From Prochlorococcus sp. AG-424-P23 (GTDB taxonomy: Bacteria; Cyanobacteriota; Cyanobacteriia; PCC-6307; Cyanobiaceae), in contig QCNK01000002.1 in assembly GCA_003210135.1 (NCBI GenBank), positions 41,211-105,210 on the forward strand: a stretch of 64,000 nt of DNA. The letters are read 5' to 3'. The notes beneath the pieces were generated by a model. It had not been told where the DNA came from. It saw only the letters and a list, made by a program, of their open reading frames with translations, and made no database searches. This document shows positions 18,644 through 28,845 of the stretch, piece after piece; the first letter of the stretch is position 1; every line of letters starts with the position of its first letter. Made by a program: the position numbers and the translations under genes.

Positions 18644-18946
18644 TTATTTATCCAGAATGGTACTAATATTTTTTTGAAACCAATTCTTTAATTGATCATC
18701 TTTTAATCTTGGAGAAATGCGTGGCAATTCTATAATCTCCTCTGACCTAATTCCTTCAACAGCAATAACAGGTACTTCATAATCATATTTTTTATATTTA
18801 TCTTTATATAAATCGACCCTATCAATATCAATTTCTTTGAGCTCCTCTAGATTAGGGAATAACTCATTAAGATTTATTTTTGCTAGTTTATTTTTTAATG
18901 AATCACATAGGCAACATCCCTGCCTAACAAAAATAAATATTTTCAT
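18644..18946 (-). CDS. glutaredoxin/thioredoxin-like protein (DUF836 type)
   Basis: 100-aa thioredoxin-fold protein. The redox motif CCLC (Cys11, Cys12, Cys14) follows the first beta strand MKIFIFVRQG, and the cis-Pro is in YEVPVIAVEG. This matches the glutaredoxin-2-like family common in cyanobacteria. The physiological partner is unknown. It is between yidD and murE on the same strand. Confidence 0.8.
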   Translation of the reverse strand: MKIFIFVRQGCCLCDSLKNKLAKINLNELFPNLEELKEIDIDRVDLYKDKYKKYDYEVPVIAVEGIRSEEIIELPRISPRLKDDQLKNWFQKNISTILDK

Positions 18947-18950
18947 TCAT

Positions 18951-19187
18951 TTAGTCAGGCACAGGGTCACATCCACAGGGGGTTAAAGGATGACATCTGC
19001 TTAATCTTCTTAAAGTTAACCACCCTCCCTTCCAAGGTCCATGTCTAGTAATTGCCTCATATCCATAAGAGCTGCAACTTGGAATAAATCTGCATCTTGG
19101 TCCAAAAAAAGGAGAAAACCACTTTTGATAAAACGAAATCATAAAAAGAAGTACAGAAGTAATTGATTTATTAATAGTTTTGAACAC
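18951..19187 (-). CDS. yidD: membrane protein insertion efficiency factor YidD
   Basis: 78-aa member of the YidD family, which assists YidC-mediated insertion at the inner membrane. The family sequence CRFIPSCSSYGYEAI, the GPWKGGWLTLRRLSRCHP segment and the CGCDPVPD end are all present. An N-terminal amphipathic/hydrophobic helix gives membrane attachment. It is the first gene of the yidD-grx-murE run and divergent from rpsD. Confidence 0.93.
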   Translation of the reverse strand: MFKTINKSITSVLLFMISFYQKWFSPFFGPRCRFIPSCSSYGYEAITRHGPWKGGWLTLRRLSRCHPLTPCGCDPVPD

Positions 19188-19282
19188 TTTAATGATGTAA
19201 AATAGTAGCTCAGTAGTAATTTAGTTTAATTGAATTTAATCAATTATCCAATTTATTGCAATTTTCTATTTAATTTAAAATT

Positions 19283-19891
19283 ATGTCAAGATACCGCGGC
19301 CCCAGATTAAGGGTTACGCGTCGCTTGGGAGAATTACCAGGTCTCACCAGGAAAGCTTCAAAGAAGTCTAATCCTCCAGGTCAGCACGGCCAAGCCCGTC
19401 GCAAGCGATCAGAATATGCAATTCGTCTAGAAGAAAAGCAGAAACTTAGGTTTAATTATGGAGTTTCTGAAAAACAACTAGTCCGTTATGTAAAAAAAGC
19501 TAGAGCTCAAGAAGGATCTACAGGAACTAACCTACTAAGACTTTTAGAAAACAGACTTGATAATGTTTGTTTTAGATTAGGTTTTGGAGGTACCATTCCA
19601 GGCTCAAGACAATTAGTAAATCATGGCCATGTAACCGTTAATGGTAAGGTTCTTGATATTGCTGGTTATCAATGCAAATCAGGCGATGTAATCGGAATTA
19701 AAGAAAACAAAGCAAGCAAAAAACTTGTAGAAGGTAATATAGAATTCCCTGGTTTAGCAAATGTCCCACCTCATCTTGATTTAGACAAACCTAAATTAAC
19801 GGGAAAAATAAACGGTAAATGCGATAGAGAGTGGGTGGCTCTTGAAATAAACGAACTACTAGTTGTTGAATATTATTCAAGAAAAGTTTAA
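19283..19891 (+). CDS. rpsD: 30S ribosomal protein S4
   Basis: Primary 16S-rRNA-binding protein of the small subunit, 202 aa. N-terminal [20 protein letters not shown] is the cyanobacterial/plastid form, followed by the S4 RNA-binding domain ([20 protein letters not shown]). It is a single gene with a hairpin after it, not in an alpha-operon, as usual in cyanobacteria. Confidence 0.98.
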   Translation: MSRYRGPRLRVTRRLGELPGLTRKASKKSNPPGQHGQARRKRSEYAIRLEEKQKLRFNYGVSEKQLVRYVKKARAQEGSTGTNLLRLLENRLDNVCFRLGFGGTIPGSRQLVNHGHVTVNGKVLDIAGYQCKSGDVIGIKENKASKKLVEGNIEFPGLANVPPHLDLDKPKLTGKINGKCDREWVALEINELLVVEYYSRKV

Positions 19892-19910
19892 TCCTACTTT
19901 TCTTTGGATT

Positions 19911-19944
19911 ATTAAATCTCTCTTTTAAAAATGAGAGATTTAAT
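19911..19944 (+). terminator. hairpin terminator between rpsD and the transsulfuration genes
   Basis: A perfect 12-bp stem, ATTAAATCTCTC (19911-19922) with GAGAGATTTAAT (19933-19944), closes a 10-base loop and is followed by T-rich sequence. The T-run is short, so it may terminate only partly. Confidence 0.65.
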
Positions 19945-19965
19945 TTAATTCTTATTTTTAAAATA

Positions 19966-21129
19966 ATGGGAAATAAGGAAAATAATATAAAAAAGCCAGG
20001 TTTTAAGACCTTATCTATTCACCATGGGGAAACATTTGCAGAAAACACTGGATGCGTTATGCCTCCTATTTTCTCTACATCTACTTTTAAACATGGAAAT
20101 AAAGATAATTTCGACTACACAAGATCAGGCAATCCAAACTTTAGAATTCTAGAAAACGTCCTTAAATCAATTGAAGATTCTAAATACTGTACAGTTTTTG
20201 GATCTGGGATTAGCGCAGTAACTGCAATTTCATCAACACTAAAATCAGGTGACAAGATACTCTGCGAGTCAAATCTCTATGGTTGTACAGTAAGGATGTT
20301 CGAAAAAGTTTTCAAGAAATTTGGACTAGAAGTTTTATACACAGATTTTACAAACGAAAATAATATCAAAAAGATTTCAAACTTCGAGCCAACCTTGATA
20401 TGGCTAGAAAGTCCAACTAATCCACTTTTGAAGGTACTTGATATTAAGGCGATTTGTAATGAAGCGAATAAACTACAAATCCCAGTAGTAGTAGACAACA
20501 CCTTTTCTACGGCACTTATTCAAAAACCATTGGACCTTGGTGCAACACTATCTCTAGTAAGCACAACAAAATTCATCAATGGACATAGTGATGCACTTGG
20601 TGGAGCAGTACTGACAAATAATGAGGTATGGAATAGTAAGATGCTTTTCTCTCAAAAAGCTCTAGGGCTTCAACCATCTCCTTTTGATAGTTGGCTCATT
20701 ACGAGAGGAGTAAAAACTCTTCCTTTAAGAATCGAACAACAAACGCAAAGTGCAAAATTAATTTCTGAAGAATTAGGGAATCAGAAAATAATTAGTAAAG
20801 TAATTTACCCTTTTAATCCAGAACATCCCCAATTTAATTTAGCAAAATCGCAAATGAAATCTGGAGGTTCAATGATCACCCTAAAATTAAATTTAAATAA
20901 AGAGGATACTTTTAAATTTTGCAAATCTCTCAAATATTTCTCTTTAGCAGAAAGCCTTGGAGGAGTTGAAAGTTTAATTTGTCACCCCGCAACAATGACT
21001 CATGCTTCTGTTGATGACAAAACAAAAAATCTGCTAGGGATTGATGATGCTCTTGTAAGATTATCAATTGGATGTGAAGATACAAACGATTTAATCTCAG
21101 ACATTTTATTTGCTTTAAATAAATTCTGA
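19966..21129 (+). CDS. Cys/Met metabolism PLP enzyme (cystathionine gamma-synthase/lyase family)
   Basis: 387-aa PLP enzyme of trans-sulfuration. YTRSGNPN (51-58) binds phosphate from the neighbouring subunit, Asp177 is in VVVDNTFST, and the PLP lysine is Lys202 in STTKFINGHSD. The C-terminal SLGGVESLICHPATMTH is typical of MetB/MetC. The family does not allow gamma-synthase, beta-lyase and gamma-lyase to be told apart reliably by eye. It sits 3 bases before a second, diverged member and upstream of cysK, so the pair most likely covers interconversion of cysteine and homocysteine. Confidence 0.82.
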   Translation: MGNKENNIKKPGFKTLSIHHGETFAENTGCVMPPIFSTSTFKHGNKDNFDYTRSGNPNFRILENVLKSIEDSKYCTVFGSGISAVTAISSTLKSGDKILCESNLYGCTVRMFEKVFKKFGLEVLYTDFTNENNIKKISNFEPTLIWLESPTNPLLKVLDIKAICNEANKLQIPVVVDNTFSTALIQKPLDLGATLSLVSTTKFINGHSDALGGAVLTNNEVWNSKMLFSQKALGLQPSPFDSWLITRGVKTLPLRIEQQTQSAKLISEELGNQKIISKVIYPFNPEHPQFNLAKSQMKSGGSMITLKLNLNKEDTFKFCKSLKYFSLAESLGGVESLICHPATMTHASVDDKTKNLLGIDDALVRLSIGCEDTNDLISDILFALNKF

Positions 21130-21132
21130 AAA

Positions 21133-22602
21133 TTGAGAGATTTACTTAAAAAACCTATATGGAAAAATTTAGAGTTGGGATATGCAATTCCTGATAGTAT
21201 TCATGCCGTTTCCGTAGCATTACCAACTTGGAATGATGTAATAAATTACGAGGAAAAAGATCAAGAATGCATGAATTTATTGAAGTCCATTTACCCAAGA
21301 TTCGGGCTAAATCCCATAGTGAAAAGATTATGCGAAAAAGTAAAAAAGCAAAATTACTACAACAATAAAAGTATCTGGCCATATCCGAATGAAAGCATAG
21401 CTTTTAAAGCTAAAAAATACATTGATAGAAATACTTCTGAACAATTCTCATTAATAGAAAAAAGAGGTAATTTAGCTTTCTTAATAACTGAAAAAGAAGG
21501 AAGTATTTATGCAAAATATTTTTGGCAACATACTGGTCTTGGTCTATCTTCAAGAGCTGCCGCTATAGAACTAGGTCTTGAAGATTGCCCTCCAAAATCT
21601 TATGTAAATGAATGTTCTCAAAGAATAAAAAATAGAATTTCTAAATCTACAAAAATTAACTCTAATTATATTCACTTAACATCATCTGGAATGTCTGCAT
21701 TGCATACATCATTAGAAATCATATATAAATTATTTCCAGCTAAACCAACACTCCAAGTTGGTTTTCCATATGTAGATGTACTTAAATTACCAATGAAAAT
21801 CTTTCACGGAGCCAAGTTAATTACAGAAGAAAATTGCGCGGATATTGAATTAGAAATCAAAAGAATAAATCCATCAGCATTAATTATTGAACTTCCAAGT
21901 AATCCAATGCTCAAATGTGTAAACATTAAAAAAATTTCAAAAATTGCAAAAAAGTTAAATATTCCCATAATTGTTGACGATACAATTGGTTCAAATTTAA
22001 ATATAAATTCCCTAGAACATGCAGATATAGTTTTTACTTCACTTACAAAAATTTTTTCAGGTAGTGGTGATATTCTTGCCGGATCATTAATACTAAATCC
22101 AAAAAGCAAATGGGTTGATCAATTTAGAAATGCATTAAACGAGATTAATCTTCCAACACTTTCCGATGGAGATACAGTTTATCTAGAGAAAGTTAGTAGA
22201 GATGTAAATCTAAGAGTTTTTGAACAAAATAAAGCATGTTTAGAATTAAAAAAAAGATTAGAGACCCATAGCGAGATTAAAAATATTTTCCATCCTGAAA
22301 ATTGTCCAAATTTCAATTCTTTACTTACTTCTGATGGAGGATACGGCTGCTTATTATCATTTGAATTAAAGGGAGGGTTGAACAAAGCTAAGAAATTTTA
22401 TGATTCTCTACAAGTATCTAAAGGACCTAGTTTAGGTACAAAATTTACTCTGGTTTGTCCTTATGTTTTACTAGCTCATTATGACGAGTTGGATTGGGCT
22501 GAAAGTTTTGGTATACCCTCGCACCTCATTAGAGTATCAGTTGGATTAGAAGACCAAGATCAATTATGGAAAAGCTTTTCTGAAGCACTAAATAATTTCT
22601 AA
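21133..22602 (+). CDS. cystathionine gamma-synthase-like PLP protein, long form
   Basis: 489-aa diverged member of the same PLP family. It has an N-terminal extension of about 140 residues before the fold resumes at HLTSSGMSALHTS. The PLP lysine is in FTSLTKIFSGSGD and the aspartate in IIVDDTIGSN. The start is TTG at 21133, 3 bases after the preceding stop, so translation is probably coupled. The cyanobacterial long form is usually annotated as a gamma-synthase; that exact activity is inferred. It is followed by cysK after 85 bases. Confidence 0.75.
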   Translation: MRDLLKKPIWKNLELGYAIPDSIHAVSVALPTWNDVINYEEKDQECMNLLKSIYPRFGLNPIVKRLCEKVKKQNYYNNKSIWPYPNESIAFKAKKYIDRNTSEQFSLIEKRGNLAFLITEKEGSIYAKYFWQHTGLGLSSRAAAIELGLEDCPPKSYVNECSQRIKNRISKSTKINSNYIHLTSSGMSALHTSLEIIYKLFPAKPTLQVGFPYVDVLKLPMKIFHGAKLITEENCADIELEIKRINPSALIIELPSNPMLKCVNIKKISKIAKKLNIPIIVDDTIGSNLNINSLEHADIVFTSLTKIFSGSGDILAGSLILNPKSKWVDQFRNALNEINLPTLSDGDTVYLEKVSRDVNLRVFEQNKACLELKKRLETHSEIKNIFHPENCPNFNSLLTSDGGYGCLLSFELKGGLNKAKKFYDSLQVSKGPSLGTKFTLVCPYVLLAHYDELDWAESFGIPSHLIRVSVGLEDQDQLWKSFSEALNNF

Positions 22603-22687
22603 ATTTCTAGTATTTACCGTATAGAAACTTATATACTCTTTTTTTGAATAATAGTTAGAATTGATATATATTTTCTCAATAATATAA

Positions 22688-23674
22688 ATGGCAAAAATTT
22701 ATGAGGACAACAGTTTTGCTATTGGAAACACTCCATTAGTAAAATTAAAATCAGTTACTAAAAACGCGAAAGCTACAGTACTTGCAAAAATTGAAGGTAG
22801 AAACCCCGCTTACAGTGTCAAATGTAGGATTGGCGCAAACATGATCTGGGATGCAGAGAAAAGTGGGAAGCTTACAAAAGACAAAACCATTGTTGAGCCA
22901 ACTTCTGGAAATACAGGAATTGCTCTAGCTTTTACTGCTTCAGCAAGAGGTTATAAACTGATCCTTACAATGCCAGAATCCATGTCAATTGAAAGAAGAA
23001 GGGTTATGGCAGTGTTGGGTGCTGAAATTGTTTTAACAGAGGCATCTAAAGGTATGCCTGGAGCAATAGCTAAGGCTAAAGAAATTGCAGAAAGTAATCC
23101 TTCTCAATATTTCATGCCAGGTCAATTTGATAATCCGGCAAACCCTGAAATTCATTTCAAAACTACTGGACCAGAAATCTGGGATGATTGCGATGGTGAA
23201 ATTGATGTTTTAGTTGCAGGGGTTGGAACTGGCGGCACAATTACAGGAGTTTCAAGATACATTAAGCAAGAGAAAGGCAAAAATATTACTTCTGTAGCTG
23301 TAGAACCCTCACATAGTCCTGTTATTACACAGACAATGAATGGTGAAGAGGTAAAATCTGGACCACATAAAATACAAGGAATTGGAGCAGGATTTATTCC
23401 TAAAAACCTTGACTTGTCAATTGTTGATAAGGTTGAACAAGTAACAAATGACGAGTCAATCGAGATGGCTCTTAGATTAGCAAAAGAAGAAGGTCTACTA
23501 GTTGGCATATCTTGCGGAGCTGCTGCTGCTGCGGCTGTTAGATTAGCTGAACAAGATGAATATGCGGGTAAAACCATCGTAGTTGTTCTACCTGATTTAG
23601 CAGAGAGATATTTATCATCAATTATGTTTACTGAAGTTCCAAGCGGAATCATTCAAGAACCAGTCAAAGCTTAA
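22688..23674 (+). CDS. cysK: cysteine synthase A (O-acetylserine sulfhydrylase)
   Basis: PLP fold-type II enzyme that makes cysteine from O-acetylserine and sulfide. The PLP lysine is Lys45 in [14 protein letters not shown], the substrate loop PTSGNTGIA is at 71-79, and the phosphate-binding loop is [10 protein letters not shown]. 328 aa. It ends 2 bases before the convergent queA. The opposite ORF 23152..23652 is a shadow of this gene. Confidence 0.95.
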   Translation: MAKIYEDNSFAIGNTPLVKLKSVTKNAKATVLAKIEGRNPAYSVKCRIGANMIWDAEKSGKLTKDKTIVEPTSGNTGIALAFTASARGYKLILTMPESMSIERRRVMAVLGAEIVLTEASKGMPGAIAKAKEIAESNPSQYFMPGQFDNPANPEIHFKTTGPEIWDDCDGEIDVLVAGVGTGGTITGVSRYIKQEKGKNITSVAVEPSHSPVITQTMNGEEVKSGPHKIQGIGAGFIPKNLDLSIVDKVEQVTNDESIEMALRLAKEEGLLVGISCGAAAAAAVRLAEQDEYAGKTIVVVLPDLAERYLSSIMFTEVPSGIIQEPVKA

Positions 23675-23676
23675 AT

Positions 23677-24801
23677 CTAATTTTTCTCCAGTAGTGAATC
23701 TGGTGAAATATACATCGCATCGCCATAAGAGAAAAATCTAAATTTTTCTTTTATGGCTTTCTTATACAAATCTAATAATCTTTCTCTACCAATCATTGCA
23801 CTTACTAAAAGTAATAATGAACTTTTAGGGAGATGAAAATTAGTTAATAATCCATCAACAACTTTAAATTTATAACCTGGCTTAATTACTAAATCTACGT
23901 ATTTAGCTATGGGAACAAAGTCATTAATTTCGTGAGAATAACAACTTTCAAGAGCTCTCACACTAGTTGTACCAATAGCAATTATTTTTCTATCTGTTTT
24001 CTTTATTCTTTTTATTTTCTCGACTACTTCCTTATTAACACTTACCCATTCTTTATGAAGTTTTAAGTTACTTAAATCTTCTTGATCAATTGGTTTGAAT
24101 GTTCCATAACCCACGTGCAAAGTTATCGGTAAAATTATTACTCCTTTTTTTTTTAGATTGGAAATAAGACTTTTGCTTAAGTGTAAACCAGCTGTTGGTG
24201 CAGCAACTGCCCCTGGACTAGTTGCATACTCAGTTTGATAACTTTTCTCATGAAAAGATTCTTCTTCGGAATTTTTTATATAAGGAGGAAGAGGGATTTC
24301 CCCATATTTATCAAGAAGTTCATTCATTGAATTGAGACAAGTTATATTTTCAGGAAATTTAATAAATCTCCCACCAGTTTCTTCATCAACCCCATCAACA
24401 ATCAAATTAATATCTTGTGCTAAAGGAGATTTTAATTTTAATTTTCTATTTATTTTTAACTTTTTCGCTGGCTTTGCTAAACATAACCAAACACATTCAT
24501 GGGATCGTTCTAAAACTAATAATTCGACTAATATCTTATTTTCTAATTCAACCTTTAACCTAGCTTTCATTACTTTAGTATTATTTACAACTACAAGATC
24601 CCCTTCTCTAAATTCATCTAAAAGATTCTTAGTAAATTTATTAGTTAAGCAGTCTTCTTCTAAAACACTATTTCTAACTATCATCAATCTTGATTCATGC
24701 CTAATTGCAGAAGGTTTGCTAGCAATTAATGAAGGATCAAGTAAATAATCATAAGCTTCAAGCTTATAATCTCTGTCTTCATTATTAATTTGAGAAATCA
24801 A
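23677..24801 (-). CDS. queA: SAM:tRNA ribosyltransferase-isomerase QueA
   Basis: Transfers the ribosyl moiety of SAM to preQ1 at tRNA position 34, giving epoxyqueuosine. Family segments seen are YDYLLDPSLIASKP at the N-terminus, SPGAVAAPTAGLHLS (the SAM/preQ1 pocket) and LLTNFHLPKSSLLLLVSA near the end. 374 aa is usual. It is 6 bases downstream of pdhC on the same strand. Other queuosine genes are not in this window. Confidence 0.95.
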   Translation of the reverse strand: MISQINNEDRDYKLEAYDYLLDPSLIASKPSAIRHESRLMIVRNSVLEEDCLTNKFTKNLLDEFREGDLVVVNNTKVMKARLKVELENKILVELLVLERSHECVWLCLAKPAKKLKINRKLKLKSPLAQDINLIVDGVDEETGGRFIKFPENITCLNSMNELLDKYGEIPLPPYIKNSEEESFHEKSYQTEYATSPGAVAAPTAGLHLSKSLISNLKKKGVIILPITLHVGYGTFKPIDQEDLSNLKLHKEWVSVNKEVVEKIKRIKKTDRKIIAIGTTSVRALESCYSHEINDFVPIAKYVDLVIKPGYKFKVVDGLLTNFHLPKSSLLLLVSAMIGRERLLDLYKKAIKEKFRFFSYGDAMYISPDSLLEKN

Positions 24802-24807
24802 TTAAAT

Positions 24808-26175
24808 TTAGGAGACAAGAGTCTCTGGCTTATCTTCAATTAGGGAAGCCAAGTCTTTTAAGAATGAAGCTCCATCAGCTCCATAGATCACTCTATGATC
24901 AGCTGTTAGATTTACTTGCATTATTTTTTTAACAGATATTGACCCATCACTATTAGCAACAACGGTTGGTTTCGATGATGCTATGGCTAAAATAGCACCG
25001 GTACCTGGAGGAAGAATTGCGTCAAATCTATCAACTCCAAACATCCCAAGGTTAGATAAAGTGAAGGTTCCCGTTGAGTATTCATCAGGTTCTAATTGTT
25101 TTGATCTTGATCTTTTCACGAGATCTTTCCATTCCCTAGACAATTCAAATAAATCAGTATTGCATGGTTCTTTTAAAACTGGAGTTATTAGTCCACCATC
25201 TTCCATAGCAACAGCAACCGCAATGTTTATATTTTCTGGATAAGAAATTCCATTTTCTGAAAAACTTGAGTTAACTTGAGGATGTTTCTTTAGTGTCTTT
25301 GCAACTGCTTTAACTAGTAAAGCAGTCATAGTCACTCCGTTCTGTTTTACTTTTTTATAGAAATTATCTAATTTATCTGTGTTGATAGAGTATCCCACCC
25401 TAAAACATGGCACATCTAAACTAGATTCCATATTTTTATTTACCGCTTTTTGAAGAGTATTAAATTGAACTGTTTCTCCGGGATTACCAAAACTATTTCC
25501 TAAAGCTTCTGGTTTACTTTCAACTCCCAAATTTGCACCAGGGATACTTGCAGGAGAACCACCTTCGCCTATCCATGGTATAGAGACTGGTTGGCCATTA
25601 GCTTTTAAAATATCATCTGCTTGAATTCTTCCATGAGGTCCTGATCCATGAACCTTTGCTAAATCAACACCCATTTGAGAGGCGAGTTTTTTAGCTCTTG
25701 GAGATGCAATCACCCTCGAAGAAACATTACTCGTAGCAGCATTTATTTGATCACTACTAAAAGATGGGGCTGACTTTTCACTCATTAATACGACTTCTTT
25801 TTCTTTTTTTTCAACAATTTCACTTTTAATCACAGGTTTTTCTTCAGTTTTATTGCTTACCAATTCAAGTTGATCCGAACTAGAAACTTCGGGTTGATTT
25901 CCTTTATTTTGTTCTTGAACAGAAGCTATCTCATCCTCATTTTCTACAATAAGACCAATAGTCTCTCCTACTGGTGCAGTGCTGCCAGCAGGCATTAAAA
26001 CAGCCGCAAGATATCCATCTTGAAAAGATTCAACATCCATATCTGCCTTGTCAGATTCAACAACCAAGACAGATTCACCTCTTTCAACTTTATCTCCTGG
26101 ATTTTTCAACCATTCCACAATCTTGCCCTCCGTCATAGTAGAACTCAAGGCCGGCATGAATATTTCGTGAGACAT
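24808..26175 (-). CDS. pdhC: pyruvate dehydrogenase E2 (dihydrolipoamide acetyltransferase)
   Basis: Core acyltransferase of the pyruvate dehydrogenase complex, 455 aa. A single lipoyl domain with the target lysine in VVESDKADMDVESF near residue 43 is followed by a Ser/Glu/Lys-rich linker. The E1/E3-binding domain (ASPRAKKLASQMGVDLAKV) starts near 163 and the catalytic domain ends with the His-containing LTADHRVIYGADGA. One lipoyl domain is normal for cyanobacteria and plastids. ORF 24983..25243 is a shadow. Confidence 0.93.
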   Translation of the reverse strand: MSHEIFMPALSSTMTEGKIVEWLKNPGDKVERGESVLVVESDKADMDVESFQDGYLAAVLMPAGSTAPVGETIGLIVENEDEIASVQEQNKGNQPEVSSSDQLELVSNKTEEKPVIKSEIVEKKEKEVVLMSEKSAPSFSSDQINAATSNVSSRVIASPRAKKLASQMGVDLAKVHGSGPHGRIQADDILKANGQPVSIPWIGEGGSPASIPGANLGVESKPEALGNSFGNPGETVQFNTLQKAVNKNMESSLDVPCFRVGYSINTDKLDNFYKKVKQNGVTMTALLVKAVAKTLKKHPQVNSSFSENGISYPENINIAVAVAMEDGGLITPVLKEPCNTDLFELSREWKDLVKRSRSKQLEPDEYSTGTFTLSNLGMFGVDRFDAILPPGTGAILAIASSKPTVVANSDGSISVKKIMQVNLTADHRVIYGADGASFLKDLASLIEDKPETLVS

Positions 26176-26392
26176 AAGAAAATTGTTATTGCATGAGTTT
26201 CAAGTGATTTCTACCAAACTTCCTAAAGTTTTTATGATTAAGAACCCTTTAAACTCTTGTTTTTATTATACGAAATCATGTTCACAGTGGGAACTCTTAA
26301 AACTTAAGAAAGTAATAATTTAGATCGATTAGAATTTAAAAATTTTCGAAACTAAGATTTACTTATATTTATAAAAATACTAAATCTTCTTC

Positions 26393-26836
26393 TTAATTAT
26401 TATCTATAGATTGAATAACTCCATCTTTAACAGTAATCGAGACTTGCATTTTCTCAATAAGATTGTCTCCCACAGTGACATCGCAGAAACTATCCACTTG
26501 CCCTTGATCAACAATTTCGTCCATTTTTAATTCGCGAACTTGACTCTGTTGTTGGAGTAGATTTCTTTTTTGTTCTTCAATTTCATTTCGTTTTGCTGCA
26601 ACTTGTTGTTGCACCTGACTAACCTGTTCTTGAACCCTTGGATCTAGAGGATTAACTGATTGGGATCTAATATTATTTACTATCTGCTGCCCCTCTTGCT
26701 CCAGTTGCGATAATTGCTGATCAATGTTTGAAATTGCTTTACTTAATTCTTTTTCAGCATCTTCCTTCCAAGTTGATGTAACTACAGCTTTAATAGCTAT
26801 TGAGCGCTTTATAGATATTGAGTTTTTTGTTTCCAT
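26393..26836 (-). CDS. YlqD-family coiled-coil protein
   Basis: 147 aa with a beta-type N-terminus (SISIKRSIAIKAVVT), a long Gln/Glu-rich coiled coil at about residues 30-105, and a C-terminal DGVIQSIDNN strand. This architecture matches the YlqD family of unknown function found in cyanobacteria and Firmicutes. It is between pdhC and the acyl-activating enzyme. The 217 bases between it and pdhC show no ORF or clear signal. Confidence 0.75.
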   Translation of the reverse strand: METKNSISIKRSIAIKAVVTSTWKEDAEKELSKAISNIDQQLSQLEQEGQQIVNNIRSQSVNPLDPRVQEQVSQVQQQVAAKRNEIEEQKRNLLQQQSQVRELKMDEIVDQGQVDSFCDVTVGDNLIEKMQVSITVKDGVIQSIDNN

Positions 26837-26874
26837 AAAAAATTAAATTACCTTTTCAATATAGATAGAACAAA

Positions 26875-28818
26875 TCAAAATTTCTTACTAAATTTGTTTT
26901 CATACATATTTTCTATTTGTAATGAATACTTTTTTTCTATTTCTTTTCTTTTTTGTTTAAGAGTTTGTGTTAACAAACCGTTTTCTAAAGTAAAGGCATC
27001 AACAAAGTAACAATCTAATATTTGTTCTTCTGATCTTGCTCCTAATCGACTTTTAAGCAAATTATTAATTTGTGATTTAAAAAATGTGCCAATATTCTTA
27101 TTCAGGTTTAATTTTGAAAGGTCTTCTTCCAAAAACTTGCTTTTAATCAATTCGATATTAGGCACTACAAGAGCTGTTAAACATTTCTTATCTTGCCCTA
27201 CGAGTTGAATCTGATTAATAAATTCAGAACTAAGGATTTCAGTCTCTAGCGGATTCGGTTCTATATTTTCACCGCTTGATAGCACTATTGTATCCTTGGC
27301 TCTTCCTGTTATGAAGAGAGAACCATTTGGTATAAGAAAACCTAAATCACCAGTATCAAACCAACCATCCTTGGATAAGACATCTTTTGTAGCTATTTCA
27401 TTATTAAGATAACCTTTCATTACTTGCGGCCCCCTAACAAGAATTTTTCCGACTTCTCTAAACTTCAGAATCTTTTTTTTATCTTCATTCACTATTTTGA
27501 TTTCAGTAAATGCTAGAGGCTGACCAGATGATCCTCTAACATTTAATTCTCTTCTCCTACAAGTTAATACTGGACTAGTTTCTGTGAGTCCATATCCCAC
27601 CAAAACATCTACACCTAAAGATTCAAAAAAAAGATCTACATGTTCTGGCAATGCACCTCCACCGTTAATGGGAAATTTAAGTTTTTCTCCGCATAGTTGT
27701 CTAAGAATATTCGGCCATAAAAAAATAGTAGACAATTTATGTAAAGGATATCGGCTAATAACAGCACCCAGTAAGGGGATTTTTGATTTAAAAGTTATTT
27801 GATTTATATCTTTATTTCTTATCCTCCTTAGACTTCTTTTGAAAACCGAACTATTATTTATCAAAAACTTAACAAGTTTTTGCTTTTTGGAAGGCATTTT
27901 TTTCAAAGCCAGAAAAAAACCATCATGTATTGCTTCCCAAAGTCTTGGTACAGTAGCCATGACAACAGGTTTTATTTGTGTAATATCATCTTTAAGAAAT
28001 TTGGGAATTGTATAATATTGAGAGCAACCACATGAAAAAAAGAAGTACTCAGCACTCCTCTCATAAGAATGCCAGATAGGCAAAACGCTTAATACAGAGG
28101 TCCCTGGTTCTGGATCAGCGATATAGGCTAAATTGATTATTTGATGTAAAAAATTTGCATGAGTCAAAGGCACACCTTTGGGTTTTCCGGTCGTCCCAGA
28201 AGTGTAAAGAATAGTAGCGACATCATCAATTTCTGGATTAAATTTTTCGAGATTATTATTTTGTGAATTTTCTTTTTCTACTGAACTTATAAATTTACTC
28301 CAACTTATTAAACTTTCAAATTGTTCATCTTCTAAATTGATTATAAATTTCAGTCTTTTTTTTAATTCTTCTTTGTTGTTTAATTTTAGCCAAATTTCCT
28401 TTGATTGAACTATTAGACCTACTGAATTAGAGTGCTCAATAATATAGTCTAATTCTACTGAAGGGGAATTAATACCTCTCACTGCATTTATAGCTCCTAA
28501 ACGCATTAAGCCTTGATCTACTGCTAGCCATCTTGGAGAATTTTCAGATATGACAGTAACTACATCCCCCTTTTTTAAACCATAATTTTTAAAAGAAAAA
28601 GAGACTTTTGTTATTAAATCAGCCAGCTCAGAATAAGAAAATTTTTCTTTATATTTCCCTCTTAAATCGCAAACAGCTAAAGCATCACCACATTTAAATT
28701 TTAATTTTTCCCAAATTTGATCTATATGATCAAGGTTCTTAATAAAATCTCTATTTTTGGCAAATTTATCTTTTTTAGAAAGAGGTTTGGCTGCAGGCCA
28801 ATACGCTAAATCACCCAT
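26875..28818 (-). CDS. acyl-ACP/acyl-CoA synthetase (AMP-forming, Aas type)
   Basis: ANL-superfamily enzyme of 647 aa that activates fatty acids through an acyl-adenylate. In cyanobacteria the single Aas protein recycles free fatty acids onto ACP at the membrane. The P-loop-like YTSGTTGKPKGVPLTH is at residues 205-220. The adenine motif GYGLTETSP, the hinge aspartate in WFDTGDLGFL and GRAKDTIVLSSGENIEP are also clear. It is downstream of lipB, 27 bases away, on the same strand; both concern acyl-ACP chemistry. Confidence 0.88.
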   Translation of the reverse strand: MGDLAYWPAAKPLSKKDKFAKNRDFIKNLDHIDQIWEKLKFKCGDALAVCDLRGKYKEKFSYSELADLITKVSFSFKNYGLKKGDVVTVISENSPRWLAVDQGLMRLGAINAVRGINSPSVELDYIIEHSNSVGLIVQSKEIWLKLNNKEELKKRLKFIINLEDEQFESLISWSKFISSVEKENSQNNNLEKFNPEIDDVATILYTSGTTGKPKGVPLTHANFLHQIINLAYIADPEPGTSVLSVLPIWHSYERSAEYFFFSCGCSQYYTIPKFLKDDITQIKPVVMATVPRLWEAIHDGFFLALKKMPSKKQKLVKFLINNSSVFKRSLRRIRNKDINQITFKSKIPLLGAVISRYPLHKLSTIFLWPNILRQLCGEKLKFPINGGGALPEHVDLFFESLGVDVLVGYGLTETSPVLTCRRRELNVRGSSGQPLAFTEIKIVNEDKKKILKFREVGKILVRGPQVMKGYLNNEIATKDVLSKDGWFDTGDLGFLIPNGSLFITGRAKDTIVLSSGENIEPNPLETEILSSEFINQIQLVGQDKKCLTALVVPNIELIKSKFLEEDLSKLNLNKNIGTFFKSQINNLLKSRLGARSEEQILDCYFVDAFTLENGLLTQTLKQKRKEIEKKYSLQIENMYENKFSKKF

Positions 28819-28845
28819 ATTAAATTGATTTTGAAATTTTAATTT

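Noticed and set aside
23152-23652. 166-aa minus-strand ORF opposite cysK
   Set aside because: Mirror frame of a highly conserved gene; Ser/Pro/Thr-rich composition is typical of a shadow.
24332-24748. 138-aa plus-strand ORF opposite queA
   Set aside because: Shadow of queA; low-complexity Ser/Asn/Phe composition and no independent support.
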